Source: Terriglobia bacterium (lineage in GTDB: Bacteria > Acidobacteriota > Terriglobia > Terriglobales > Acidobacteriaceae). Taken from it: a stretch of 40,447 nt of DNA. Positions 32,809 through 40,447 of this stretch are shown one piece after another. Location: contig JAIQFZ010000027.1 of assembly GCA_020073015.1 (NCBI GenBank), positions 1 to 40,447 of the forward strand, written 5' to 3'. Numbering within the stretch: position 1 is the stretch's first letter; each line of letters begins with the position of its first letter. Under the pieces are notes generated by a model that was given only the letters and a program-made list of their open reading frames with translations, was not told the origin of the DNA and made no database searches. The position numbers were made by a program, and so were the translations under genes.

Positions 32809-32979
32809 ATGTTTGGCGGAAAAATTGGCCCGATGGAATTGCTGGTGATTCTGGCGATCGCGCTTCTGATCTTTGGGCCTAGCAAGCTGGCCGATCTGGG
32901 CAAGGGCCTGGGCGAAGGGATCAAGAACTTCAAGGCCTCAATGAAAGACGGCGAAGAGGGCGGCGAGAAGAAGTCGTAA
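32809..32979 (+). CDS. tatA: twin-arginine translocation protein TatA/TatE
   Basis: A short 56-residue gene that a length cutoff would miss. One membrane segment ([19 protein letters not shown]), the conserved FGP hinge, an amphipathic helix ([20 protein letters not shown]) and a short charged tail (EEGGEKKS). GGGAGG stands at ideal spacing before ATG 32809. TatA forms the pore for folded Tat substrates. No tatB/tatC here. Confidence 0.93.
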   Translation: MFGGKIGPMELLVILAIALLIFGPSKLADLGKGLGEGIKNFKASMKDGEEGGEKKS

Positions 32980-32989
32980 GTGATTGTGT

Positions 32990-33012
32990 GGGGCGGACAC
33001 TCCTGTCCGCCA
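32990..33012. repeat. family B repeat after tatA
   Basis: GGGCGGACACTCCTGTCCGC, the reverse of the family B core. Confidence 0.7.
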
Positions 33013-33017
33013 TGCTT

Positions 33018-33575
33018 TCACCGCAACCCTTGCTCGCGCAGCATCTGATACACCAGCGCTACCGGCAAGCCCACCACGTTGCTGTAGTCCCCTTCAATCC
33101 GAGGAATCCAGCGCGAGGCGATGCCTTGAATCGCGTACGCTCCAGCTTTGTCCATCGGCTCGCCGCTGGCCACGTAGTCCGCGATTTCCCTCTCGGAGAT
33201 TTCTGACATCGTCACCACCGTGATTTCACTGGCCACCGAGCACCGGCCACTGGTCAGTAAGCAGACGCCGGTAATCACCTGATGCTCCCGTCCCGAAAGC
33301 ATCCGCAACATGCGCGCAGCATCGGCCGCGTCCGTGGGCTTGCCCAGGATCTGGCCGTCGATTACGACGACCGTGTCCGCGCCCAGCACGACGTCTTTGG
33401 GCCGCTGCTCCGCGATTGCCAGCGCCTTCTCGCGCGCCAGCCGTTCGGCACATTCTCTAGCGTCTTCTCCCGGCAGCGGGTCTTCGGGAGTGTGGGCGGG
33501 CTGCACTTCGAAGGGGATCCGAGCGCTGCGCAACAATTCCTGGCGTCGCGGCGAGGCGGAGGCGAGGATGAGCAT
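33018..33575 (-). CDS. maf: Maf-like nucleotide pyrophosphatase
   Basis: Maf proteins hydrolyse non-canonical or dTTP/UTP nucleotides to monophosphates. The 185-residue product starts [20 protein letters not shown] (the SxSPRR motif), has [19 protein letters not shown] (catalytic Asp region), [12 protein letters not shown] and the end [38 protein letters not shown] 33575 is the homology start; upstream in the same frame the sequence is repeat DNA. Confidence 0.93.
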   Translation of the reverse strand: MLILASASPRRQELLRSARIPFEVQPAHTPEDPLPGEDARECAERLAREKALAIAEQRPKDVVLGADTVVVIDGQILGKPTDAADAARMLRMLSGREHQVITGVCLLTSGRCSVASEITVVTMSEISEREIADYVASGEPMDKAGAYAIQGIASRWIPRIEGDYSNVVGLPVALVYQMLREQGLR

Positions 33576-33605
33576 TTGGCTATTGTAAGGGGCAGACTTC
33601 AAAAG

Positions 33606-33632
33606 CCGCAGACAGGAGTGTCCGCGCCACAC
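33606..33632. repeat. family B repeat upstream of maf
   Basis: GCAGACAGGAGTGTCCGCGC followed by CACAC, the same core as inside rsmG. Confidence 0.75.
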
Positions 33633-34093
33633 TACTCCAGCGCTTCGGGCTCGATCGAGATATTCTTCTCGCCCTTGGCGCGGCCTTCCCAGTATTTCTT
33701 GACCCAGGCTTCGTAGCTCTTGCCGGCGGCGGTATCGCGTCCGGTGAAGGCAATGCCGGAGATTTCGGAGTAAGGAATCGAGGGGCGCTCGTTGCCGGTC
33801 GCGAGCATCAGGCGGATCACGGAGTCGCTGAGCGTCTTGCCAATGCGGCGGTCGAAGAGATAACCGGTGACCTGCGAGCCGCCTTTGCAGGTGACCGTCA
33901 CGTCGCCGCGATAGTCGAATGCCTTCTCGATCACCGCACGAATGTCGGCTTCCGTGGCGAGCTGCGGAATCCATCCCTGCAAATTCTCACGCTCAAAGCC
34001 GGGAACGACCTCTAATTCGTCGTTGACGTGAGGTTGTGCGACTTGCACGCTATGGGGCAATGCGGGATCGTGCCCATGTTCGCGACCGCTCAT
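33632..34093 (-). CDS. unknown protein coupled to hpnH
   Basis: A 153-residue soluble protein of unknown function. Its ATG (34093-34091) overlaps the hpnH stop in an ATGA, so it is translationally coupled to hpnH. The sequence has a charged N-terminus with several His, then [40 protein letters not shown] and [20 protein letters not shown]; the last two read as beta strands of a small barrel (PRC-, WYL- or Sm-like folds are possible) and the tail is [15 protein letters not shown]. No metal-binding cysteine motif. A role linked to hopanoid synthesis is inferred only from the overlap. Confidence 0.75.
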   Translation of the reverse strand: MSGREHGHDPALPHSVQVAQPHVNDELEVVPGFERENLQGWIPQLATEADIRAVIEKAFDYRGDVTVTCKGGSQVTGYLFDRRIGKTLSDSVIRLMLATGNERPSIPYSEISGIAFTGRDTAAGKSYEAWVKKYWEGRAKGEKNISIEPEALE

Positions 34094-35241
34094 GCGTGTG
34101 TTTCTTCTACCGTCGAAGCGTTTTCAGCAGACGGAGCGGTAATCTGGGCATCGTTAATTTGCACCAGCGGATTGTAGGAGTACACCGGACGCACGGGGCG
34201 ATCGAGGTCCGAAAGCGCGTCTTTATCCGGATAGAGCGAGAAGGTCGCCTTCACGGTGTCGATGAATCCGCCGAGTGAGCCGAACGTGTCATCCACCGAG
34301 GTGGGCTCGTAGCCGCAATGCACCATGCAGTTGGCGCACTGCGGATTGCCCGACTGAGTGCCGTAAGCATCCCAGTCGGTGCCTTCCATCAGTTCTTTGT
34401 AGGATTCTGCGTAGCCATCCTGCAGCAGGTAGCATGGCTTCTGCCAGCCGAACAGGTTGTAGGTCGGCATGCCCCAGGGCGTGCAGTTGTAGTTGCGCTT
34501 GCCCATCAGGTATTCGAGGAAGAGGGGCGACTGGTTGAAACGCCACTTCTTTTTGCGATTCGAAAGCATGGCGCGGAACAGGCGGCGCGTGCGGGCGCGT
34601 CCCAGGAAGTGCTTCTGGTCGGGCGCCTTGTCGTAGGAGTAGCCGGGCGAGAGCATCATGCTCTCGACACCCAGGTCCATCATCTCGTCGAAAAAGGCGC
34701 GTACACTCTTCGGATCGGCGCCGTCAAAGAGCGTCGTGTTGGTGGTGACGCGGAAACCGCGCTTGACCGCTTCCCGGATCCCGTCGATGGCAATGTCGTA
34801 GCCACCTTCGCGGCAGACGGAAAAATCGTGGTGCTCTTTTTGTCCGTCCACGTGGACGGAGAAGCTGAGATATTTGCTCGGCTTGAACAGGTGCAGCTTC
34901 TCTTTGAGCAGGAGCGCGTTGGTGCAGAGGTAGATGTATTTTTTCCGCGCGACCAGGCCTTCTACGATCTCCGCGATCTGCGGGTGCATCATGGGCTCGC
35001 CGCCGGGGATCGAGACCACCGGGGCGCCGCACTCATCCACCGCCTTGAAGCAATCTTCGGGTGAGAGGTCCTTCTTCAAAATGTGGGCGGGGTACTGGAT
35101 CTTGCCGCATCCGGCACAGGCCAGGTTGCAGCGGAACAGCGGCTCGAGCATGAGCACGAGCGGGTAGCGCTTGCGCCCGGCCAGTTTCTGGCGCAGGACG
35201 TAGCTGGCTACCGTCCACATTTGGGACACAGGAACAGCCAT
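34090..35241 (-). CDS. hpnH: adenosyl-hopene transferase HpnH (radical SAM)
   Basis: HpnH adds the 5'-deoxyadenosyl group to diploptene, the first step to C35 hopanoids. The 383-residue protein has the radical-SAM cluster motif CxxxCxxC in [16 protein letters not shown], the glycine/SAM strand [20 protein letters not shown], and Cys-rich C-terminal part ([37 protein letters not shown]). ATG 35241 is chosen over GTG 35244 because GGAGG is four bases upstream. The downstream gene overlaps by ATGA. No squalene-hopene cyclase (shc) gene is in this window. Confidence 0.93.
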   Translation of the reverse strand: MAVPVSQMWTVASYVLRQKLAGRKRYPLVLMLEPLFRCNLACAGCGKIQYPAHILKKDLSPEDCFKAVDECGAPVVSIPGGEPMMHPQIAEIVEGLVARKKYIYLCTNALLLKEKLHLFKPSKYLSFSVHVDGQKEHHDFSVCREGGYDIAIDGIREAVKRGFRVTTNTTLFDGADPKSVRAFFDEMMDLGVESMMLSPGYSYDKAPDQKHFLGRARTRRLFRAMLSNRKKKWRFNQSPLFLEYLMGKRNYNCTPWGMPTYNLFGWQKPCYLLQDGYAESYKELMEGTDWDAYGTQSGNPQCANCMVHCGYEPTSVDDTFGSLGGFIDTVKATFSLYPDKDALSDLDRPVRPVYSYNPLVQINDAQITAPSAENASTVEETHA

Positions 35242-35436
35242 CACCCCTCCGGGAAGAAAGTTCTTCTATGATACCGGATTCAACGCCGAACCGCGAAGCT
35301 GAACGCTGAACAGCAGAGTCACTATTCTTGCCCGCCCAGGGCTTTGAGATCACAAATTGTGACCTCAAAACGGGACGCGCCGGAAGCCGCTGCCAACCGC
35401 GCTCTCAGCGGGCACGGCCCGTGCGATACTGGCAGC

Positions 35437-35820
35437 ATGACAGTCGCTGATCCTACGCCGCGGTTGGCGAATGATCCTCGGTCGGTCAAGGTTTATCTGA
35501 CGACCGGGGCAGGGATGGAAATTGAGTGGAAAGACGGGCACCGGTCCGTCTATACGTTCAAATTCTTGCGGGATGCCTGTCCGTGTGCGCTATGTGAGGA
35601 CGAGCGCGGCAAGGCGGGACGGAAGCCGGGCGAGGCGGAAAAACTGGCCCCCGGAGCGCTGCCGATGTTCAAGCCAGCGGCGAAAGCATTGGCGGCGGAG
35701 CCGGTAGGCAAGTATGCGCTGAAATTCTCATGGAACGATAATCACGATTTGGGACTTTATTCGTGGGCGTATTTGCGGGAAGTGTGCCCGTGCGCGGAGT
35801 GTGCGGGAGGGCAGAAGTAA
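35437..35820 (+). CDS. DUF971 protein (GBBH-like N-terminal domain)
   Basis: A 127-residue protein of the DUF971 family, the domain also found at the N-terminus of gamma-butyrobetaine hydroxylase. Motifs: GMEIEWKDGHRSVYTFKFLR, two zinc-like CPCxxC sites (DACPCALCEDE and EVCPCAECAGG) and LKFSWNDNHDLGLYSWAYLR. The domain is often linked to Fe-S cluster handling (e.g. fused to or near Mrp/ApbC), but function is not settled. ATG 35437 is used; the frame is open further upstream without homology. Confidence 0.87.
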   Translation: MTVADPTPRLANDPRSVKVYLTTGAGMEIEWKDGHRSVYTFKFLRDACPCALCEDERGKAGRKPGEAEKLAPGALPMFKPAAKALAAEPVGKYALKFSWNDNHDLGLYSWAYLREVCPCAECAGGQK

Positions 35821-35933
35821 GAAGTCAGATTGCAGAAGTAGATTCCTTGATGGCAGCCGCGCGGCCCGCGCTGAAAAAGCCCGAACCACTACAGAGCTAC
35901 GCGAAGCATTCCATTGCTACGCGGCAGTTACGC

Positions 35934-35957
35934 AGACAGGAGTGTCCGCGCCACACA
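35934..35957. repeat. family B repeat
   Basis: CAGACAGGAGTGTCCGCGCC followed by ACAC, between the convergent DUF971 and PilZ genes. Confidence 0.75.
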
Positions 35958-35959
35958 CA

Positions 35960-36376
35960 CTACTCGGCGGTGATGGCGTCGAGATATCTGCCGAGTCGCT
36001 GTTCGGCGTCGGCTTCGAATTCCTGGAACATGATTCCGTTTCCGAACTGGGGGTGGCGCGTGACGACCGTTCCGCGAATGACCGCGGGGTAACCGTCGAG
36101 CCAGAGAGTCGCTCGTATCCGGATGCTGACCGCCAGAGGAATGAGGATCTGGACGTAACACCCGCTGCGGCTCAGGTCGGTGGTTTCCAGCCGCATCGGG
36201 ATGTCGTTGCCTTCCTGGCGAACTTCGATCTGAACTTGGACGGTATAACGAGGATACTGTCGCCGGTCCGGGCGCGCTGGAAGCGAAGCCGATGGCTGCT
36301 GTTGTGGGACATGCATGGCGACTCGGGCCGGGCGCGCGCGCTGGGCGGCGCCAAGCCCCGGATGAATTATCGGCAA
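35960..36376 (-). CDS. PilZ-domain protein
   Basis: A 138-residue protein (118 if ATG 36316 is used) with one PilZ domain: the RxxxR-type motif RRQYPRYTVQVQIEV, the DxSxxG motif TTDLSRSGCYVQI, and DGYPAVIRGTVVTRHPQFGN. PilZ domains bind cyclic di-GMP, and both motifs are intact, so binding is likely. Nothing adjacent tells what it regulates. Confidence 0.85.
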   Translation of the reverse strand: MPIIHPGLGAAQRARPARVAMHVPQQQPSASLPARPDRRQYPRYTVQVQIEVRQEGNDIPMRLETTDLSRSGCYVQILIPLAVSIRIRATLWLDGYPAVIRGTVVTRHPQFGNGIMFQEFEADAEQRLGRYLDAITAE

Positions 36377-36477
36377 CTTGGCACCAAAAGATTAGGACGG
36401 GCGTCACGGAGGAGCGTTTGGAGGGCGGGGTTGGGGACGTGGAAGTAACGGGGCATCGGCGAAGGTCGAGACCCAGT

Positions 36478-36500
36478 TCCCGGTTCTCAGTTCTCAGCGG
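36478..36500. repeat. family G repeat
   Basis: CCCGGTTCTCAGTTCTCAGC, as at 23600 and 40204. It lies 5' of the PilZ gene. Confidence 0.6.
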
Positions 36501-36624
36501 AGAACGGTTTGCGTCCATTCTTCGCCGGCAAACCTGAACTGAGCACCTCAAGCGGGTCGGTCCGGTGTCCGCTCAAGTCTCCCAGCACCAGCGATGTGCC
36601 CAGGGATCCAGTGGTGGGCCACGC

Positions 36625-37654
36625 TTACCACAAGGCAACCACTGGTTCTTCCTTGAATACCGGCGGGGGGCCACCCTTGTTGGAGAGTCGGATCGCACTC
36701 AAGAAGGGCTTGGCTTGCGGATCGTACGTCACGGTGATGCTTCCGCCTTTCCCCGGCGACCCATCCCAGCCGCTCCGTCCATCGGAGCCGTTGCTCCCGC
36801 TGTTCCCGCTGGGCGTTCCCATGCCTCCGGAGCCTCCTCGGCCGCCCCTTCCGCCCTTTCCCCCCTGACCCTCCGGGACCTCCGTCAGCCTTCACCGTCA
36901 GCGAACCTCCCTGGGGATCCACCAGGTACAGCTTCTGATGGCCTGCTGCAGATACACCCACTTGGAGGAGCGGATGGCTCCCTGCTCTGAGCGCCACCCG
37001 GACCTGCACTGGCGGCGCGTCTCCTCCAGGTCCTCCATCTTGGCCATCCGAGCCATTGCCCCCGTTCGAGCCGTCTCCACCCGCGGATGGATTATTCGGA
37101 TCGGTGGAGCCGGAGCTGCCGCTCGAGCCGTCCAATCCATCGCTGCCACTCATACCGCTGGAGCCGCTCCTGCCGGAGAAATTCGAGATGAAGTTGTAGT
37201 CGTACCGCAGGGGAATGTCGAGCTCTGCGCGGATGTCCGGATGGCTGGGCACGGTGATGGTGACCTGCCCCACCTTCCCGTCGCTGATCCTGGGATCACG
37301 GGGAAGGGACACAATACCCTTCTGGTTGGCGGTCACGACACTTGCCGTCACCTTGAGGTCCTTCCACAGAACCTTTCCCCCGCCTTTCCCTTCCGTCTGT
37401 AATACCTTGCCGTCCGGCTCGGTTACCATCACCACCAGCGGCGACTTTTCTCCCGGCGCGATTCCCGGGCCTTTAGGCAGGCGGACCTCCATCGACGTGA
37501 TGGGGATCTTGTCCAGGTAGACCTTCCACCCCAGCCGGACCTTCACAGGCGTGCACCCACTCAGCGCAAGCAGGAAGGCCAACCCCAAGTAGGCCGCCCA
37601 GTTCGCGGATCGAGCAGGCTGCTGAGAGGGTCGATCTCGCGTCTCCAGGCTCAT
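36625..37654 (-). pseudogene. collagen-like Gly-rich lipoprotein, split by a frameshift
   Basis: Starts MSLETRDRPSQQPARSANWA, with a lipoprotein signal (LGLAFLLALSGC, Cys34). A beta-rich domain follows (VYLDKIPITSMEVRLPKGPG, VTITVPSHPDIRAELDIPLR), then collagen-like Gly-Xaa-Yaa tracts (SGRSGSSGMSGSDGLDGSSG and GGNGSDGQDGGPGGDAPP). The frame then loses sense near 36845-36880 in a G-run (GGGGGGAAAGGG): the continuation GSGGMGTPSGNSGSNGSDGR to KPFLSAIRLSNKGGPPPVFK lies in the -1 frame and ends at 36625. A homopolymer sequencing error, a real mutation or slippage could explain this. Restored, the protein is about 340 residues and outer-membrane anchored. Confidence 0.72.
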
Positions 37655-37838
37655 TCTAATGAAACCTCCTCCGTGCGAGATGCTCTGATGAATCGAACAC
37701 GAAATCGACCGGCATGTTGTGCGCTACGTTCCATTGGCGGGTAAAGTTTTGTGAAGGTTGCCAGGTTGTTTGTCACGGACGATTCACGGGCAATTCGGGA
37801 ATTACGTAGTTTATAGTGGACCGACCGAGTGGGCGATT

Positions 37839-37872
37839 GATGGTTGACGTAATGGCGTTTCCATCAACCATC
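37839..37872. promoter_or_regulatory. 9-bp inverted repeat upstream of rpe
   Basis: GATGGTTGA and TCAACCATC with a 16-base loop. It is the only notable feature in the 320-bp gene-free stretch 37655-37974 between divergent genes; function unknown. Confidence 0.35.
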
Positions 37873-37974
37873 GGAGCACAACCTGGAGTGGGTCGCCGCC
37901 CCGGGGAGAGACCCCACACGTGCTAGAATTTCCACAGATCTCTCAAGGCTCGACCCAGGTTCCCGGACACTGTT

Positions 37975-38649
37975 TTGATCGAACTGGCGCCCTCGATACT
38001 TTCGGCCGATTTCGCGCATCTGGCTCAGCAGGTGGAAGGCGCAATTGCGGGCGGCGGCAGTGTGGTCCATGTCGACATCATGGACGGGCATTTTGTGCCC
38101 AATCTGACGATCGGGCCGGTGGTAGTGAAATCGCTGCGCAAGGCAACCCGGGTTCCCCTGGATTGCCATCTCATGATTGAGAATCCGGACCAGTACATCC
38201 CGGATTTTGCAGAGGCGGGGGCGGACTGGATTTCGGTGCACCAGGAAGCTTGCCGGCATCTGAACCGTACGGTGCATCTGATTAAGAGCCAGGAGTGCCT
38301 GGCGGGCGTGGTGCTCAATCCGGCCACTCCGGTGGAGACGCTGAGTGAAGTGCTGGACATTGTGGACTATGTGCTCGTCATGAGCGTGAATCCCGGGTTT
38401 GGGGCGCAGAAGTTTATTCCGGCGACGCTGCACAAGATGAGGAAGCTGGCGGAGATTCGGGCGGCGCGGGGATATTCGTACCGGATCGAGGTGGATGGCG
38501 GCGTCGGGCTGGATACGGTCGGCGATATTGTGCGCGCCGGGGCAGAGATTCTGGTAGCGGGGAATGCGGTGTTTGGGAAAGGCGATCCGAAGGTGAATGC
38601 GGCTGCGCTGCTGGAGGCGGCTCGGAGCGCTAGTTTGCAGAGGGTGTGA
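37975..38649 (+). CDS. rpe: ribulose-phosphate 3-epimerase
   Basis: Rpe interconverts ribulose-5-P and xylulose-5-P in the pentose phosphate pathway. The 224-residue TIM barrel starts IELAPSILSADFAHLAQQVE, has HVDIMDGHFVPNLTIGP (metal ligands His and Asp), LDCHLMIENPDQYIPDF, VMSVNPGFGAQKFIP and EVDGGVGLDTVGDIVRAGAE. The start is TTG 37975; no better start is near. bamD follows after a repeat. Confidence 0.95.
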   Translation: MIELAPSILSADFAHLAQQVEGAIAGGGSVVHVDIMDGHFVPNLTIGPVVVKSLRKATRVPLDCHLMIENPDQYIPDFAEAGADWISVHQEACRHLNRTVHLIKSQECLAGVVLNPATPVETLSEVLDIVDYVLVMSVNPGFGAQKFIPATLHKMRKLAEIRAARGYSYRIEVDGGVGLDTVGDIVRAGAEILVAGNAVFGKGDPKVNAAALLEAARSASLQRV

Positions 38650-38654
38650 GAGGA

Positions 38655-38748
38655 GCTTCTAGCTACTGGCTACTAGCTTCTAGCAACCGAGCGGCGGTTT
38701 TGTTTGCCAGCAGCTAGCAGCTAGCAGCTAGAAGCTAGAAGCTGGGGT
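38655..38748. repeat. iterated AGCTAGAAGC repeat (family F)
   Basis: CTTCTAGCTACTGGCTACTA on the left and CAGCTAGCAGCTAGCAGCTA with GAAGCTAGAAGCTGG on the right, forming an imperfect hairpin in the rpe-bamD gap. The same family is inserted in dnaG. Confidence 0.7.
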
Positions 38749-38765
38749 CGGGAGTTGAGGTTCTT

Positions 38766-40199
38766 ATGCGTCGTAATTTGATTCTTGGGTTCTTGGTCTT
38801 CGTGCTGGCGTTTGCTTTGGGTTGCACGAACAAGAAAGTCAGCAATCCGCTAGCGAATGTGGGATCGAAACAGCCGGACAAGGTGCTGTTCGACCGCTCG
38901 ATGGATGCGATGAAACACAATCGCTTCGATGTGGCGCGGATGACGCTGCAGACGCTGATCAACACCTATCCGGATTCGGAGTACATCGCGCGCGCCAAGC
39001 TGGCGGTGGCCGACTCCTGGTATGCCGAGGGTGGATCGACGGCCATGCAGCAGGCCGAAATCGAGTACAAGGATTTCCGGACCTTCTTCCCGAATATGCC
39101 GGAGGCGGCCGAGGCGCAGCTGAAGGTGGCCAACATCCACTATCAGGAGATGGAGAAACCCGACCGCGACTACACCCATGCCATGCGGGCGGAGGAAGAA
39201 TACCGGGCGCTGATCCAGGAGTATCCGGACAGCAAGCTGGTGCCGCAGGCCAAGCAACGGCTGCGGGAAGTGCAGGAAGTGCTGGCGCAACGCGAGTTCA
39301 ATATCGGGCGCTTCTACTATATGAGGGAGTCGTATCCCGCGGCGATGGCGCGGTTGCGGACGCTGGTGGACCGGTATCCGCTGTACAGTGGAGCCGATCA
39401 GGCGCTGTACCTGCTGGGGCAGGCGTATGAAGGGGAGATTGAGCTGGTGCGGCGGAACCCGCGGGCGAGTGAACTGGTGAAATCTGAGCTGATCGCCAGG
39501 AACACGAAGAAAGCGGCGGAGGCGTATTCGAAGATCATCACGCGGTATCCGGCCATGGACCGGGCGCTCGATGCCAAGGCGCGGCTGGAGGCGCTGCATC
39601 AAACGGTGCCTCGGCCGACGCGAGCGGCGCTGGAACTGAATAAGAAGGAAATGGCCAGCCGGCAACAAGCGGGCATCATGTCGAGCATGCTGGCGAACTT
39701 CCAGAAACATCCTGACGTGGCCCGGGCCCCGCGTGTGGGCGAGCCGACGATGGTGGATCCGGAGCCGGTGACCCCTATGGGAGTAGTGAAAGAGTTGTCC
39801 GCGTCGGCGAGCGGCGGGGAAAGTCCAGACAACAAGCTGAAAGTGGAGACGTTGAAGGGACCTGTGCCGCCCAGCCAGGAGGTACCGCGGTCGGATGCGC
39901 AGGCTCCAGATGCGGGGACTGCGCCACCGCAGGAACAGCCTCCAGCCGTCGGCCAGGATCAGCAGCCTGCCGCGGCGGGTGAATTGAAGCCCAATGTGGT
40001 GGATCCGAACGAGTTGAAGCCGAACGTGCCGGCAGATCCGAATGCGCTTCCGCCTCCCCAGCAGACCAATGAGATTGGAGCGGGGACTTCGTCGTCGGTA
40101 TCCAGTTCTTCCTCCAGTTCCAGCAAGGACGATCTGGTGGACATCTCTTCGAGCAAGAAGAGGAAGAAGAAGGGGCTGGGGAAACTGAACCCGTTCTGA
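38766..40199 (+). CDS. bamD: outer membrane assembly lipoprotein BamD, with long disordered tail
   Basis: BamD is the TPR lipoprotein of the BAM complex that inserts beta-barrel proteins. The 477-residue product has a lipobox (LVFVLAFALGC, Cys20), then tandem TPR-like repeats (LFDRSMDAMKHNRFDVARMT, AEIEYKDFRTFFPNMPEAAE, NIGRFYYMRESYPAAMARLR, KKAAEAYSKIITRYPAMDRA). From about residue 290 it continues ~190 residues as a Pro/Gln/Ser-rich tail, with a nine-Ser run region (SSSVSSSSSSSSKDD) and a basic end SSKKRKKKGLGKLNPF. E. coli BamD is about half this length, so the tail is an extra; its role is unknown. Confidence 0.9.
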   Translation: MRRNLILGFLVFVLAFALGCTNKKVSNPLANVGSKQPDKVLFDRSMDAMKHNRFDVARMTLQTLINTYPDSEYIARAKLAVADSWYAEGGSTAMQQAEIEYKDFRTFFPNMPEAAEAQLKVANIHYQEMEKPDRDYTHAMRAEEEYRALIQEYPDSKLVPQAKQRLREVQEVLAQREFNIGRFYYMRESYPAAMARLRTLVDRYPLYSGADQALYLLGQAYEGEIELVRRNPRASELVKSELIARNTKKAAEAYSKIITRYPAMDRALDAKARLEALHQTVPRPTRAALELNKKEMASRQQAGIMSSMLANFQKHPDVARAPRVGEPTMVDPEPVTPMGVVKELSASASGGESPDNKLKVETLKGPVPPSQEVPRSDAQAPDAGTAPPQEQPPAVGQDQQPAAAGELKPNVVDPNELKPNVPADPNALPPPQQTNEIGAGTSSSVSSSSSSSSKDDLVDISSSKKRKKKGLGKLNPF

Positions 40200-40203
40200 G
40201 AGA

Positions 40204-40232
40204 GTTCTCAGTTCCCGGTTCTCAGTTCTCAG
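40204..40232. repeat. family G repeat after bamD
   Basis: AGTTCTCAGTTCCCGGTTCT followed by CAGTTCTCAG. The remaining stretch to 40418 holds no visible gene. Confidence 0.65.
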
Positions 40233-40418
40233 GAAGATCGGCAGGTCCAGCGCGTTGAGTCGAGGGAAAGAGTGCTGGGCAGCTGGCTTCGTCTCCAATC
40301 GTACATGCACCTTAGTACTCGACACGGTCGTAACCGGGCATTGGCTTACGAATCGTTGACTTGAGTTACAGGACAAGGTACTTTCGCGTTATCTCTCCTT
40401 TTGGCGAAGGACGCACGC

Positions 40419-40447
40419 TTGGCGCGGAAAATACTGCTGGCCGATGA
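40419..40447 (+). CDS. response regulator receiver protein (start only)
   Basis: TTG 40419 opens MARKILLADD at the window edge, the first strand and acidic pair of a CheY-like receiver domain. AAGGA lies just upstream. Too short to say more; the rest lies outside the window. Confidence 0.5.

Noticed and set aside
33240-33290. Repeat insertion inside maf (GTCAGTGGCCGGTG-like stretch)
   Set aside because: The protein keeps the normal length between TGVCL and the TVVTM strand, so nothing appears inserted.
36840-36880. Programmed -1 frameshift in the collagen-like gene
   Set aside because: The G-run allows slippage, but there is no good stimulatory structure or conserved heptamer; sequence error or mutation is simpler.
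38655-38748. Iterated AGCTAGAAGC units as a CRISPR or VNTR array
   Set aside because: Units are too short and run together in an imperfect hairpin; they match the dispersed repeat in dnaG.
38850-40376. 508-codon minus-strand open frame
   Set aside because: Antisense to bamD; Arg/His/Leu-rich with no recognisable motif.

Overview
The window looks like a chromosomal segment of an Acidobacteriota bacterium, probably a Koribacter/Terriglobia relative. This is inference: the DNA is GC-rich, it carries a diderm gene set (lpxA, lpxI, fabZ, BamD, a TonB-type protein), it has the hopanoid radical-SAM gene hpnH, and it is full of short dispersed palindromic repeats. No rRNA, tRNA, CRISPR array or intact transposase was seen.

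Layout. 1-1480: C-terminal half of an SMC/TrlF-like ATPase with no visible Walker A. 1520-3009: a second, broken copy of the parB 3' end, then a secreted protein gene with its own terminator. 3010-6235 (minus): parB, parA, three parS sites and rsmG, a chromosome segregation locus. 6338-9060 (plus): two YCII/DGPF proteins, each behind the same TGTCGA-N17-CGAC promoter, then an ECF42-type sigma factor with a C-terminal TPR-like extension; this reads as a self-contained regulon. 9061-9796: repeats and decayed gene pieces. 9797-19128 (minus): serine beta-lactamase-family hydrolase, rpoD, dnaG, a GIY-YIG protein and mutS2. 19363-25300: a pilin-like membrane protein, dtd with a SnoaL-like protein (minus), two overlapping secreted amidohydrolases, and acpP-fabF. 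25393-31411 (minus): a DsbA-like protein, then (in transcription order) fabZ, lpxA, lpxI, a DinB protein, a Gfo/Idh/MocA oxidoreductase and a TonB-type protein, largely an outer-membrane lipid A cluster. 31466-40447: M20 peptidase, tatA, maf, hpnH with a coupled unknown gene, a DUF971 protein, a PilZ protein, a frameshifted collagen-like lipoprotein, rpe, bamD and the first codons of a response regulator.

The most striking features are (a) the duplicated ECF42-type promoter and leader in front of both DGPF genes, and (b) dispersed repeats sitting in frame inside conserved housekeeping proteins (RsmG, DnaG, MutS2) and at the ends of others (an amidohydrolase signal peptide, a GIY-YIG tail, the FabZ tail). 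The repeats appear to be tolerated as extra protein loops. Other points of interest are a ~130-bp near-identical direct repeat of the parB 3' end flanking a secreted protein gene, an amidohydrolase that has lost its HxH metal motif next to one that keeps it, a Gfo/Idh enzyme in the lpx cluster that could be GnnA-like, and an unknown protein translationally coupled to hpnH.
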